Positions 56,662 to 64,000 of a DNA stretch of 64,000 nucleotides are shown one piece after another. The first letter of the stretch is position 1, and every line of letters begins with the position of its first letter. The stretch covers positions 1 to 64,000 of the forward strand of contig JABFQW010000023.1 of assembly GCA_013141455.1 (NCBI GenBank). Reading direction: 5' to 3'. Made by a program: the position numbers and the translations under genes. Source of the DNA: Bacteroidales bacterium. GTDB lineage: Bacteria > Bacteroidota > Bacteroidia > Bacteroidales > F082. The notes under the pieces are model-generated. The model worked only from the letters and a program-made list of their open reading frames with translations, was not told the DNA's origin and ran no database searches.

Positions 56662-58173
56662 ATGATCGGATTAATCATCATTATCCCATTACTTTTTACC
56701 ATCCCAACCGCTTTTGCCTGGCAGTTATTCGACAAGGCGGGGTATAAGAGTATCTATTCAATTATACCATTTTATAACCTGCATATTTTGCTCAAGATCA
56801 TCCATAAGCCGTTGTGGTGGTGGGTGTTTTTGGTGATTCCCTTTATCAATGTATTCGTTTATATGCTGATGCTGGTCGAGTTGATGAAATGCTTTGGTAA
56901 ACTGCATTTATGGGAACAGCTTGTTGCCGTGTTATTTCCTTTTATTTACTTTCCTTACCTTTCACTCAAAACAACGCTTGTTTATCAGGATCCGCTTCAA
57001 ACCGTCCGGCCAAAGAAAGGCCCGGTGCGTGAATGGGTTGATGCCATCATATTTGCAGTTGTTGCAGCCACCATCATCCGTACTTTTTTATTGGAGGCAT
57101 ACACAATTCCAACATCGAGTATGGAGAAGTCGTTGCTTGTTGGCGATTTTCTGTTTGTAAGTAAAATAAGTTATGGTCCCAAATTACCGAATACTCCCAT
57201 TGCATTTCCATTCGTACACCATACCATGCCATTAAGCACCACCATGAAATCGTATGTGGAATGGATCAAATTTCCATATTACCGTTTTGCAGGTTTTGGT
57301 AACGTGAACCGTTACGATGCCGTGGTTTTCAATTACCCGGCCGGTGATACCTTAAGCGATAAATTTCAGAGTAATTTCAGTTATTATTCCCTGATCAGGC
57401 AGTACGGACGCGACCGTGTGTGGAATGATGAACGTACTTTTGGTAAGATAATCGCCCGCCCGGTTGATAAACGCGAAAACTATATTAAAAGATGTGTTGG
57501 TTTGCCCGGAGATATCATTCAGATTATAGATGCCGAATTGTATGTTAATAGTAGTCCGGCATTTGTCCCGGCTGGATTGCAATTCAAATATTTAGTTAAA
57601 ACGAATGGCAGCCCGATCAATCAGCGTGTACTTGATAAATTCAATGTTACCGAGGGAAAAAGTTCGGGAAACAGTGAATTTGTATTTTGGATAAGCTCTG
57701 ATATTGCTCAGCAGATAAAAGAGTTACCAAATGTTACCGAGGTTACCAAAATGTTAGAACCTGCCGGAGAAAGAAACCCTGACGTATTTCCGAACAGCCC
57801 TGAATTTAATTGGAATATCGATAATTTTGGACCGATGACAGTGCCAAAAGCCGGTACAACTGTTGGTTTGACAACCAAAAATTTACCACTCTATGAAAGA
57901 ATAATTACTGCCTATGAAGGAAATACCCTGAAAGTGGAGGGTAACACAATTCTTATAAATGGTAAAGAAGCAAACAGTTACACCTTCAAATTAGATTATT
58001 ACTGGATGATGGGTGATAACCGCCACAATTCGGCCGATTCACGAATCTGGGGTTTCGTACCGAATGATCATATTGTTGGTAAAGCAGTTTTCGTCTGGTT
58101 ATCGCTCGACCCAAACAAATCACTGTTTAATGGTAAAATCCGATTTGATAAATCAATGCGTATTGTTAAGTAA
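56662..58173 (+). CDS. lepB: Signal peptidase I, long Bacteroidota type
   Basis: Cleaves signal peptides in the inner membrane. At 503 residues it is much longer than E. coli LepB, as in other Bacteroidota. Residues ~1-105 carry three or more helices before the catalytic domain, then a membrane helix at ~127-147. Catalytic Ser153 is in [12 protein letters not shown], and Lys is in [13 protein letters not shown] large insertion with [11 protein letters not shown] follows. The final box is [19 protein letters not shown]. It is followed 14 bases later by a cyclophilin. Confidence 0.93.
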   Translation: MIGLIIIIPLLFTIPTAFAWQLFDKAGYKSIYSIIPFYNLHILLKIIHKPLWWWVFLVIPFINVFVYMLMLVELMKCFGKLHLWEQLVAVLFPFIYFPYLSLKTTLVYQDPLQTVRPKKGPVREWVDAIIFAVVAATIIRTFLLEAYTIPTSSMEKSLLVGDFLFVSKISYGPKLPNTPIAFPFVHHTMPLSTTMKSYVEWIKFPYYRFAGFGNVNRYDAVVFNYPAGDTLSDKFQSNFSYYSLIRQYGRDRVWNDERTFGKIIARPVDKRENYIKRCVGLPGDIIQIIDAELYVNSSPAFVPAGLQFKYLVKTNGSPINQRVLDKFNVTEGKSSGNSEFVFWISSDIAQQIKELPNVTEVTKMLEPAGERNPDVFPNSPEFNWNIDNFGPMTVPKAGTTVGLTTKNLPLYERIITAYEGNTLKVEGNTILINGKEANSYTFKLDYYWMMGDNRHNSADSRIWGFVPNDHIVGKAVFVWLSLDPNKSLFNGKIRFDKSMRIVK

Positions 58174-58187
58174 ATCAATATATTAAA

Positions 58188-58625
58188 ATGAAAAAAGCAT
58201 TTATAGAAACCAAACATGGCATCATGGATATCGAATTATTCGATGACGATGCACCAAAAACTGTAGCAAATTTTATTAAATTAGCTGAATCAGGATTTTA
58301 CGATGGATTGACATTTCACCGTGTAATTCCCAATTTTGTTGTCCAGGGAGGCTGTCCAAAAGGTGATGGTTCTGGTGGACCAGGGTATAAAATTGATTGT
58401 GAGTTAAGTGGCAAGAAACAGATTCACGAGCGTGGTGTTCTCTCGATGGCTCATGCCGGAAGGAACACAGGAGGATCGCAGTTTTTTATCTGCCATAGCC
58501 GTCAGAATACAGCCCACCTCGATCGCAACCACACTGTTTTCGGTAAAGTAATCGAAAATGTTGATATTGTTGACGATATACGTCAGGGAGATAAAATCAT
58601 TTCGATAAAGATAAAAGAGGAATAG
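58188..58625 (+). CDS. Cyclophilin-type peptidyl-prolyl isomerase
   Basis: A 145-residue cytoplasmic cyclophilin. The signatures [25 protein letters not shown] (~45-69), [17 protein letters not shown] (~84-100) and [17 protein letters not shown] (~119-135) cover the catalytic Arg, Phe, Gln and His. There is no signal peptide. It shares the lepB transcript and is followed by a terminator. Confidence 0.95.
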   Translation: MKKAFIETKHGIMDIELFDDDAPKTVANFIKLAESGFYDGLTFHRVIPNFVVQGGCPKGDGSGGPGYKIDCELSGKKQIHERGVLSMAHAGRNTGGSQFFICHSRQNTAHLDRNHTVFGKVIENVDIVDDIRQGDKIISIKIKEE

Positions 58626-58658
58626 CAGCAGTTATCCCTCCTCACTTATTTTCGATTA

Positions 58659-58702
58659 AAAAAAGGCCTGTTTCGGTTTTAATTGAAACAGGCCTTTTTT
58701 TT
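58659..58702 (+). terminator. Rho-independent terminator after the cyclophilin gene
   Basis: A 14-bp stem AAAAGGCCTGTTTC / GAAACAGGCCTTTT with a 10-base loop and flanking A-run and T-run; it can act in both directions. Confidence 0.9.
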
Positions 58703-58714
58703 GTCCAATTTCAT

Positions 58715-58722
58715 TACTTTTG
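58715..58722 (+). promoter_or_regulatory. Candidate ftsK -7 box (TACTTTTG)
   Basis: TACTTTTG fits TAnnTTTG. It puts the transcription start near 58729 and rules out the TTG at 58720 as the ftsK start. Confidence 0.45.
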
Positions 58723-58743
58723 CAGGCAACTTCGAATGACATT

Positions 58744-61230
58744 ATGGCTGAACCTACAGGTAAACGTAAAACCAATATCCTTAAGGATCAGGAATCTGAA
58801 AAGGTTGCTGAGGCTCCTGTGTCAAAAAAAACTCCAAAGAAAGTTACTGAACCCAGAAAACCCTTTGTTATCAATGAGCGCGTTAAAAGGGTTTTGGGTG
58901 CATTGTTGATTTTTTTCGCAGTTTATCTGTTGCTTGCCTTCGGTACTTTTCTGGTGAATTGGTTCAACGAGATAACAGATGATATCTTCGGCGATTTCCC
59001 GATTGCCAATGTTTTACGCGGCGAAGATCGTGGTGTAAAAAACAGTACAGGAAATTTTGGAGCGATGTTGTCGCAGCTTCTTGTGAAAGAAGGTTTTGGT
59101 GCCGGAGCATTTTATCTTGTCGTATTATTACTCAATTGGGGAATACGTATGGTGGTCGGTTTCAGGTTATTAACACCCTGGCGTAACTGGCGGCTGGCCA
59201 TATTATCACTTGCCTGGCTTCCATTATTGCTCGCTTTCTCGTTTCCGGATGATCCTTTGAATGTGTTGGGTGGTGCCGTTGGGATGTTTCTTGTGAAATA
59301 TCTTACTGGCCTGCTTGGATCAGTTGGTGTCATTTTTGCGCTCGCGTTCGTTTTCCTTGCGTTTTTGATTGCCACTTTCAATTTATCATTTCTGTTTGCA
59401 CCAAAATCTGTTAATACAGATGAGAAAAGTCGCAAAAATGCTGATAAACTGGCCGAAGATAAATATAATACAGTTGAATATTCTGTTGAAGATGTTGCCG
59501 ATAATGTTTTTGGCAGAGAGGTAAAACCAGTAAGCAAGAATGATCTGATACTCGATTCCGATACGATTGACCTTGATCCTGATACAACTTTTGAAGCACC
59601 ATTACCCGATACCGGTAAAGAAGTCGAATTGAGCGTTGTGAAGCCTGCCGGAGAGGAAGTTAAAACAAAAGGCCCTATCGAACGTCAGGGTTTGGACACG
59701 AAATTTGATCCAACACTCGACCTACCGGATTATATTTTCCCGCCACTCGATTTACTTAATGAATATGGCGACGGTAAAATCACTGTTGACCGCACTGAAC
59801 TGGAAGCAAATAAAAACCGGATCGTTGAGACATTGGGCAACTACTCCATTGGTATCGAACGCATAAAAGCTACGATCGGGCCAACGGTTACACTTTACGA
59901 AATTGTGCCTTCGGCAGGTGTCCGAATCTCCCGTATCAAAGGCCTCGAAGATGATATCGCACTGAGTTTATCAGCTATGGGAATACGTATTATTGCACCT
60001 ATTCCTGGTAAAGGTACCGTCGGTATCGAAGTTCCCAACCTGAAACCCGAGATTGTTTCGATGCGTTCAATCATCGGTTCCGACAGGTTCAGGCTGAGTA
60101 ATTACGAATTGCCTTTCGGACTTGGAAAAACCATTGCCAACGAGAGTTATGTGGCTGACCTTACCAAAATGCCGCATATTTTGATGGCCGGCGCTACCGG
60201 TCAGGGTAAATCGGTCGGATTGAATGCCATCATCACGTCATTGTTGTATTGCAAACATCCATCGGAACTGAAGTTTGTGATGGTCGATCCTAAAAAAGTG
60301 GAATTGAGCCTTTTCAGCCGTATCGAAAGACATTATCTTGCCAAATTACCCGATTCGGAAGAAGCAATCATTACCGACACACGCAAGGTGGTTCGCACCT
60401 TGAATTCATTGAGTATCGAGATGGACGAACGTTACGACTTACTCAAGGACGCGCAGGTACGTAATATCAAGGAATATAATATCAAGTTCAGGGAAAGGCG
60501 TTTGGTACCACGGGGTGATGTGAAACATCGTTTTCTGCCGTATTTTGTACTCGTTGTGGATGAGTTTGCCGATCTGATCATGACTGCGGGTAAAGAAATT
60601 GAAGGACCGATCACCCGTTTGGCGCAGCTTGCCCGTGCAGTTGGTATCCACCTGATCATTGCTACCCAGCGACCTTCGGTAAATATTATTACCGGAACGA
60701 TCAAAGCGAACTTCCCGGCACGTCTTGCTTTCAGAGTGATCTCGCGCATTGATTCGCGCACCATTCTTGATACCGGAGGCGCCGATCAGTTAGTGGGCCG
60801 GGGCGATATGCTGCTCTCAACCGGAAATGATATCGTAAGGCTTCAATGTGCCTTCATCGATACACCCGAGGTTGAACGCCTGACCGATTTCATCGGTTCA
60901 CAACGTGGTTACCCTGATGCCTATCACCTGCCTGAATTTTCGGAAGAACAGGATGAAATTAATGATGTTTACGATGCAAGCGATCGCGACGAACTTTTTG
61001 AAGATGCTGCCCGCATGATCGTGCAACACCAACAAGGTTCAACTTCATTGTTACAACGAAAACTGAAGCTTGGTTACAACCGTGCCGGACGTATTATCGA
61101 CCAGCTGGAGGCTGCAGGAATCGTCGGGCCTTTCGAAGGTAGCAAGGCTCGCGAGGTTAGAGTAGCAAACGAAATGGCTTTGGAACAGTTTTTGAAGGAT
61201 TTAGACTCAAAAAACCATAATAATGATTAA
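58744..61230 (+). CDS. ftsK: FtsK/SpoIIIE-family DNA translocase
   Basis: Pumps chromosome termini across the division septum. The ATG at 58744 gives 828 residues. Four N-terminal membrane helices lie at ~55-225. An acidic linker follows (~225-340). The alpha/beta motor domain follows, with Walker A GATGQGKSVGLN (~483-494) and Walker B FVLVVDEFADLI (~603-614). The C-terminal gamma domain TSLLQRKLKLGYNRAGRIIDQLEAAGIVGPFEGSKAREV binds KOPS-type sites. Its stop overlaps the LolA-like start by 8 bases. Confidence 0.95.
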   Translation: MAEPTGKRKTNILKDQESEKVAEAPVSKKTPKKVTEPRKPFVINERVKRVLGALLIFFAVYLLLAFGTFLVNWFNEITDDIFGDFPIANVLRGEDRGVKNSTGNFGAMLSQLLVKEGFGAGAFYLVVLLLNWGIRMVVGFRLLTPWRNWRLAILSLAWLPLLLAFSFPDDPLNVLGGAVGMFLVKYLTGLLGSVGVIFALAFVFLAFLIATFNLSFLFAPKSVNTDEKSRKNADKLAEDKYNTVEYSVEDVADNVFGREVKPVSKNDLILDSDTIDLDPDTTFEAPLPDTGKEVELSVVKPAGEEVKTKGPIERQGLDTKFDPTLDLPDYIFPPLDLLNEYGDGKITVDRTELEANKNRIVETLGNYSIGIERIKATIGPTVTLYEIVPSAGVRISRIKGLEDDIALSLSAMGIRIIAPIPGKGTVGIEVPNLKPEIVSMRSIIGSDRFRLSNYELPFGLGKTIANESYVADLTKMPHILMAGATGQGKSVGLNAIITSLLYCKHPSELKFVMVDPKKVELSLFSRIERHYLAKLPDSEEAIITDTRKVVRTLNSLSIEMDERYDLLKDAQVRNIKEYNIKFRERRLVPRGDVKHRFLPYFVLVVDEFADLIMTAGKEIEGPITRLAQLARAVGIHLIIATQRPSVNIITGTIKANFPARLAFRVISRIDSRTILDTGGADQLVGRGDMLLSTGNDIVRLQCAFIDTPEVERLTDFIGSQRGYPDAYHLPEFSEEQDEINDVYDASDRDELFEDAARMIVQHQQGSTSLLQRKLKLGYNRAGRIIDQLEAAGIVGPFEGSKAREVRVANEMALEQFLKDLDSKNHNND

Positions 61231-61870
61231 CAAAATCTCAGTTACAACAATTTTAATTTTTTCACTCGTCTTTTCATTAAGCGAGGTTTCGGCCCAGAAA
61301 AATGCCGAGCAACTTTTAAAAACAGTTATCGATAACACAAAATCATACAAAACACTGGAGGTTGATTTCAGCTATCGTATGTTAAACAGCGAGGCCGGTA
61401 TCGATGAAATTAAAAAAGGCTCTGTTTTTATGATGGGCGATGCATATAAGTTGAAAATGGCCGGTCAGATGGTGGTTTGTGATGCAAAGACAGTATGGAC
61501 ATACCTCGAAGACAGCCAGGAGGTGATGGTGAGCAACGTCGAAAAATCAGAAGATGCTATCACCCCAAGTAGTATTTTAACATCCTATTACGAAGATTTT
61601 AAAGCAACGTTTACCAACGATAAATCCAATACGGCCAAAGGTTTGAAAACCATTGAACTGAAACCGAATAAGGTGAAGAAATTCGTGAAGATACAGATCG
61701 GAATTAACGAGACGAAACAACAGATTGTCAATTTTTCGATTTTTGATAATGGCGGCAATACTTTTGTGTATGACATCACCAAAATGACGCCAAACACTCC
61801 AATGAAAGACGCTGATTTTAAGTTTAATGCATCTGAATATCCGGGAGTTGACGTGGTGGATATGCGGTAA
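61223..61870 (+). CDS. LolA-like outer membrane lipoprotein carrier
   Basis: A 215-residue periplasmic protein with a signal peptide (~1-24, EVSAQK). It has the LolA-type open beta-barrel: AEQLLKTVIDNTKSYKTLEVDFSYRM, then KKGSVFMMGDAYKLKMAGQMVVCDAKTVWTY, then STWY-type middle strands and the C-terminal DADFKFNASEYPGVDVVDMR. Its gene overlaps ftsK by 8 bases, a frequent arrangement in Bacteroidota. Confidence 0.9.
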   Translation: MINKISVTTILIFSLVFSLSEVSAQKNAEQLLKTVIDNTKSYKTLEVDFSYRMLNSEAGIDEIKKGSVFMMGDAYKLKMAGQMVVCDAKTVWTYLEDSQEVMVSNVEKSEDAITPSSILTSYYEDFKATFTNDKSNTAKGLKTIELKPNKVKKFVKIQIGINETKQQIVNFSIFDNGGNTFVYDITKMTPNTPMKDADFKFNASEYPGVDVVDMR

Positions 61871-61995
61871 ATTACTGTTATGTCGGTGTGGCTAACATAA
61901 AATCGACAAGTTAAATCAGTTTAGTTTAGTCGAAACTTGTTCAACAATTCGGATATTCATTTCCATTTATTTTCAATTAAATATGATATTCTAAC

Positions 61996-62256
61996 ATGAA
62001 TATTTCCATCGATATCAGCTATTACCCACTTTCGGATGACTTTGTTCCACCGATACTTGAATTTATTTCGCGATTAAACCAACATACCGAAATAGTGGTA
62101 GTTACCAATGGTTTAAGTACCCAGGTCTTTGGAAGCTATGATGATGTTATGCGGATTGTTACCACTGAAATAAGGACTTCCTGTGAGCTGCCTCATTCGG
62201 TGTTTGTACTTAAAATCGTAAACTCCGACCGGCAGCATTATCATGGAAATAAGTAG
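61996..62256 (+). CDS. YkoF/MTH1187-like thiamine-binding-type small protein
   Basis: An 86-residue cytoplasmic protein. The ferredoxin-like fold of the YkoF/MTH1187 (thiamine-binding) family is suggested by ISIDISYYPLSDDFVPPILEFISRL, then VVTNGLSTQVFGSYDDVMRIV and HSVFVLKIVNSD. It overlaps the PnuC-like gene by 14 bases. No TPP riboswitch (CTGAGA and ACC boxes) was seen in the 125 bases upstream. The assignment is by eye; its presence suggests that the transporter carries thiamine, whereas the downstream kinase suggests nicotinamide riboside. Confidence 0.65.
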   Translation: MNISIDISYYPLSDDFVPPILEFISRLNQHTEIVVVTNGLSTQVFGSYDDVMRIVTTEIRTSCELPHSVFVLKIVNSDRQHYHGNK

Positions 62257-62851
62257 TTTCTTCGAAATCTTTCTTCAGAATCTGTATCAGACCACCTTAC
62301 TTGAAATTATCGCGGTGGTTTTTGGTTTGTTGAGCGTTTGGTATAGCTGGCAGGTAAACATCCTCGTGTATCCAACCGGTATCGTAAACGTATTGATCTA
62401 TGTTTATATCTGTTTTCATGCCGGACTTTATGCCGACATGGGAATAAACTGGATTTATTTCGTGATGAGTGTGTATGGCTGGTATAACTGGACACGAAAG
62501 AAAGAGGAGAAAACGGTGGTGAAAATCGCATGGCTGAGTCTGAAAGGCCATGTCACGGCAGTTTTGATCGTAATTATTTCATTTGTAATGATAAGTTACG
62601 TTTTGGTAAATTACACTGACAGTACTGTCCCTTATATTGATGCATTCACCACATCGGTTTTCATCGTGGGTATGTGGCTGATGGCTATAAAAAAAATAGA
62701 GAATTGGATTTACTGGATCATTGGTGATATCATTTGTTTGCCAATGTTCTATTATAAAGGATTGGTTTTTACCAGTTTCCAGTATTTTATCTTTTTGATT
62801 TTAGCGGTCATGGGCTATTATTCATGGCGAAAAGAAGTAAGAAATGCTTAG
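62243..62851 (+). CDS. PnuC-family vitamin-precursor transporter
   Basis: A 202-residue membrane protein with about seven helices in the SWEET-like PnuC fold. Family signatures include EIIAVVFGLLSVWYSWQVNILVYPTGIVNVLIY, ADMGINWIYFVMSVYGWYNW and IYWIIGDIICLPMFYYKGL. It imports nicotinamide riboside (PnuC) or thiamine (PnuT). Both neighbours overlap it by 14 and 8 bases, so it is translationally coupled. Confidence 0.9.
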   Translation: MEISSFFEIFLQNLYQTTLLEIIAVVFGLLSVWYSWQVNILVYPTGIVNVLIYVYICFHAGLYADMGINWIYFVMSVYGWYNWTRKKEEKTVVKIAWLSLKGHVTAVLIVIISFVMISYVLVNYTDSTVPYIDAFTTSVFIVGMWLMAIKKIENWIYWIIGDIICLPMFYYKGLVFTSFQYFIFLILAVMGYYSWRKEVRNA

Positions 62852-63362
62852 AAAAATCGCCATCACCGGACCCGAATCTACCGGAAAATCGTGGTTAGCC
62901 GGACACCTCGCGAAGGAATTTAATACCGTTTGGATTCCGGAATATGCCCGCGAGTATTTGTCGGGAAAGGATACCGCTTATGTCCTGGAAGATGTTGTTG
63001 AGATTGCCAAAGGTCAGTTAGCACACGAACACAGAATGATCGATAAAGCAAATCAATTTCTGTTTAGCGATACGGAAATGCTCGTTTGTAAGATTTGGAC
63101 TGATTTTGTTTTTAATCAAATTCCTGATTTTATTAAGCAGGCTTATGAAAATCAATACTATGATCTTTATTTGTTATGCGATATTGACCTGCCATGGGAA
63201 CCTGATCCTCTGCGTGAACATCCAAACAGCCGTCAGATTATATTCGATAAGTACAAAATGGAGCTCACACAAGCCAATTTGCCTTTCGCTGTTATCTCCG
63301 GTTTTGGTGAAAATCGGTTGAAACATGCAATAAATGTCATCCACGAAAGGTTTTCAGATTAA
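62844..63362 (+). CDS. NadR-type ribosylnicotinamide kinase domain protein
   Basis: A 172-residue P-loop kinase matching the C-terminal kinase domain of NadR; there is no NMN adenylyltransferase domain. Walker A is GPESTGKSWLAGHLA (~8-22). WIPEYAREYLSGKDTAY (~34-50) is the NadR-typical segment, followed by IDLPWEPDPLREHPNSRQ. It probably phosphorylates imported nicotinamide riboside, trapping it in the cell. It overlaps the PnuC gene by 8 bases. Confidence 0.88.
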   Translation: MLRKIAITGPESTGKSWLAGHLAKEFNTVWIPEYAREYLSGKDTAYVLEDVVEIAKGQLAHEHRMIDKANQFLFSDTEMLVCKIWTDFVFNQIPDFIKQAYENQYYDLYLLCDIDLPWEPDPLREHPNSRQIIFDKYKMELTQANLPFAVISGFGENRLKHAINVIHERFSD

Positions 63363-63371
63363 TTTTACATC

Positions 63372-64000
63372 ATGACGAATTCATCGGAAAAGAAAAAATT
63401 ACATATACTTTTTTTACCACGTTGGTATCCAAATCGTTATGATCCAATGTTTGGACTTTTCGTGCAACGCCATGCCGAAGCTGTTGCTCTCCGAAATCAG
63501 GTTTCGGTTGTTTATGTCAATGAAGCCAATTCAACACAGGAGAAAGTATTTGAAATCAACCAAACCGAAGAACAGGGTGTTTTTAATACGACAATCTATT
63601 ATCGAAAATCTGTACTGAAACCAGTTTTTCTGTCAAAAATAATAAACGGTTACCGCTTCTATAAAGCCAACTTCAAGGGTATTGGTTTGATAAAAGAGAA
63701 ATCCGGTGAATTTCAGTTGATTCACGTGCATATTCTTACCCGGCTTGGATTGATTGCTTTGTGGTTTAAACTGGCAAAGAGCATTCCGTTTATCATCACT
63801 GAGCATTGGTCGCGTTATCTGCCGCTAACAAACGGTTTTAAGGGATATTGCAGGAAGACACTGACCAAAATTGTCGTGAAGAATGCTTCCTTTGTGACGA
63901 CAGTCACCAACAACCTGGCAGAGGCAATGAAGCGTCACGGGCTTGTGAATCAGGCGTATGTCGTTTTACCAAATGTGGTCGATGTTAATCTATTTACCAT
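63372..64000 (+). CDS. Glycosyltransferase family 4-like protein (partial)
   Basis: The reading frame opens at the ATG at 63372 and stays open to the window end (about 209 residues), so the C-terminal donor-binding half is missing. The N-terminal part LHILFLPRWYPNRYDPMFGLFVQRHAEAV, then LIHVHILTRLG, FIITEHWSRYLP and VTNNLAEAMKRHG is typical of GT4-like acceptor domains. It lies 9 bases after the NadR-kinase gene but is unrelated in function. Confidence 0.85.
   Translation, partial: MTNSSEKKKLHILFLPRWYPNRYDPMFGLFVQRHAEAVALRNQVSVVYVNEANSTQEKVFEINQTEEQGVFNTTIYYRKSVLKPVFLSKIINGYRFYKANFKGIGLIKEKSGEFQLIHVHILTRLGLIALWFKLAKSIPFIITEHWSRYLPLTNGFKGYCRKTLTKIVVKNASFVTTVTNNLAEAMKRHGLVNQAYVVLPNVVDVNLFT

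Noticed and set aside
61871-61995. Possible TPP riboswitch before the YkoF/PnuC genes
   Set aside because: The conserved CTGAGA and ACC-type boxes are absent.

Overview
The window reads as chromosome of a Bacteroidota bacterium, most likely order Bacteroidales. The evidence is the Por/T9SS C-terminal sorting domains on two secreted proteins, TAnnTTTG-type promoter -7 boxes, a fused ResB-CcsA protein, DUF3276, DUF4252, DUF2027-Smr and DUF5683 proteins, a GH89/HGSNAT-type pair, and a long signal peptidase I. No rRNA, tRNA, CRISPR array, transposase or phage module was recognised.

Layout. 0.1-7.6 kb: a Tyr/Gly-rich lipoprotein, proS, a GH89 alpha-N-acetylglucosaminidase with an HGSNAT-like membrane acetyltransferase, and mazG. 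7.6-10.2 kb: a small AT-rich accessory patch with a DUF6933 protein, a coiled-coil exported protein and a one-TM protein, with bulged hairpins next to two of the genes. 10.4-15.7 kb: ahpC and a MacA/MacB-permease/TolC-type export operon with no ATPase gene. 15.9-21.2 kb: a MoxR ATPase and three SurA/PpiD-type periplasmic folding factors in one operon. 21.3-27 kb: guaB, a membrane metallophosphoesterase and valS. 27-34.4 kb: two T9SS cargo proteins, a DUF4252 lipoprotein-type protein, a POT peptide transporter and a radical SAM protein. 34.4-42 kb: an SpoU methyltransferase, a YjjG-type nucleotidase, psd and cdsA, DUF2027-Smr, and the ResB-CcsA cytochrome c biogenesis protein. 42-45.1 kb: a Fic protein with an N-terminal winged-helix-like domain and a set of palindromic operators, then an outer membrane porin. 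45.4-49 kb: pstSCAB. 49-52 kb: an FAH-family hydrolase, a DnaQ-type exonuclease and a lone E2 acyltransferase. 52.5-64 kb: DUF3276, parAB, DUF5683, dapB, a lipoprotein, lepB, a cyclophilin, ftsK, a LolA-like protein, a YkoF-like/PnuC/NadR-kinase cluster, and the start of a glycosyltransferase.

The most striking unexplained signal is a set of tandem seven-base repeat arrays in intergenic DNA. At least six lie within 40 kb. Each has its own heptamer, and five begin at or within a few bases of the stop codon of the gene they follow (tolC-like, guaB, DUF2027-Smr, pstB, exonuclease). The sixth follows the ahpC terminator. They resemble in principle the heptanucleotide STRR repeats known from cyanobacteria, but differ in sequence from array to array. 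A second strong signal is the Fic gene: three AAAATATTTT-centred palindromes spaced 41 and 31 bp apart run from its start codon upstream, which suggests autoregulation by its own N-terminal DNA-binding domain.
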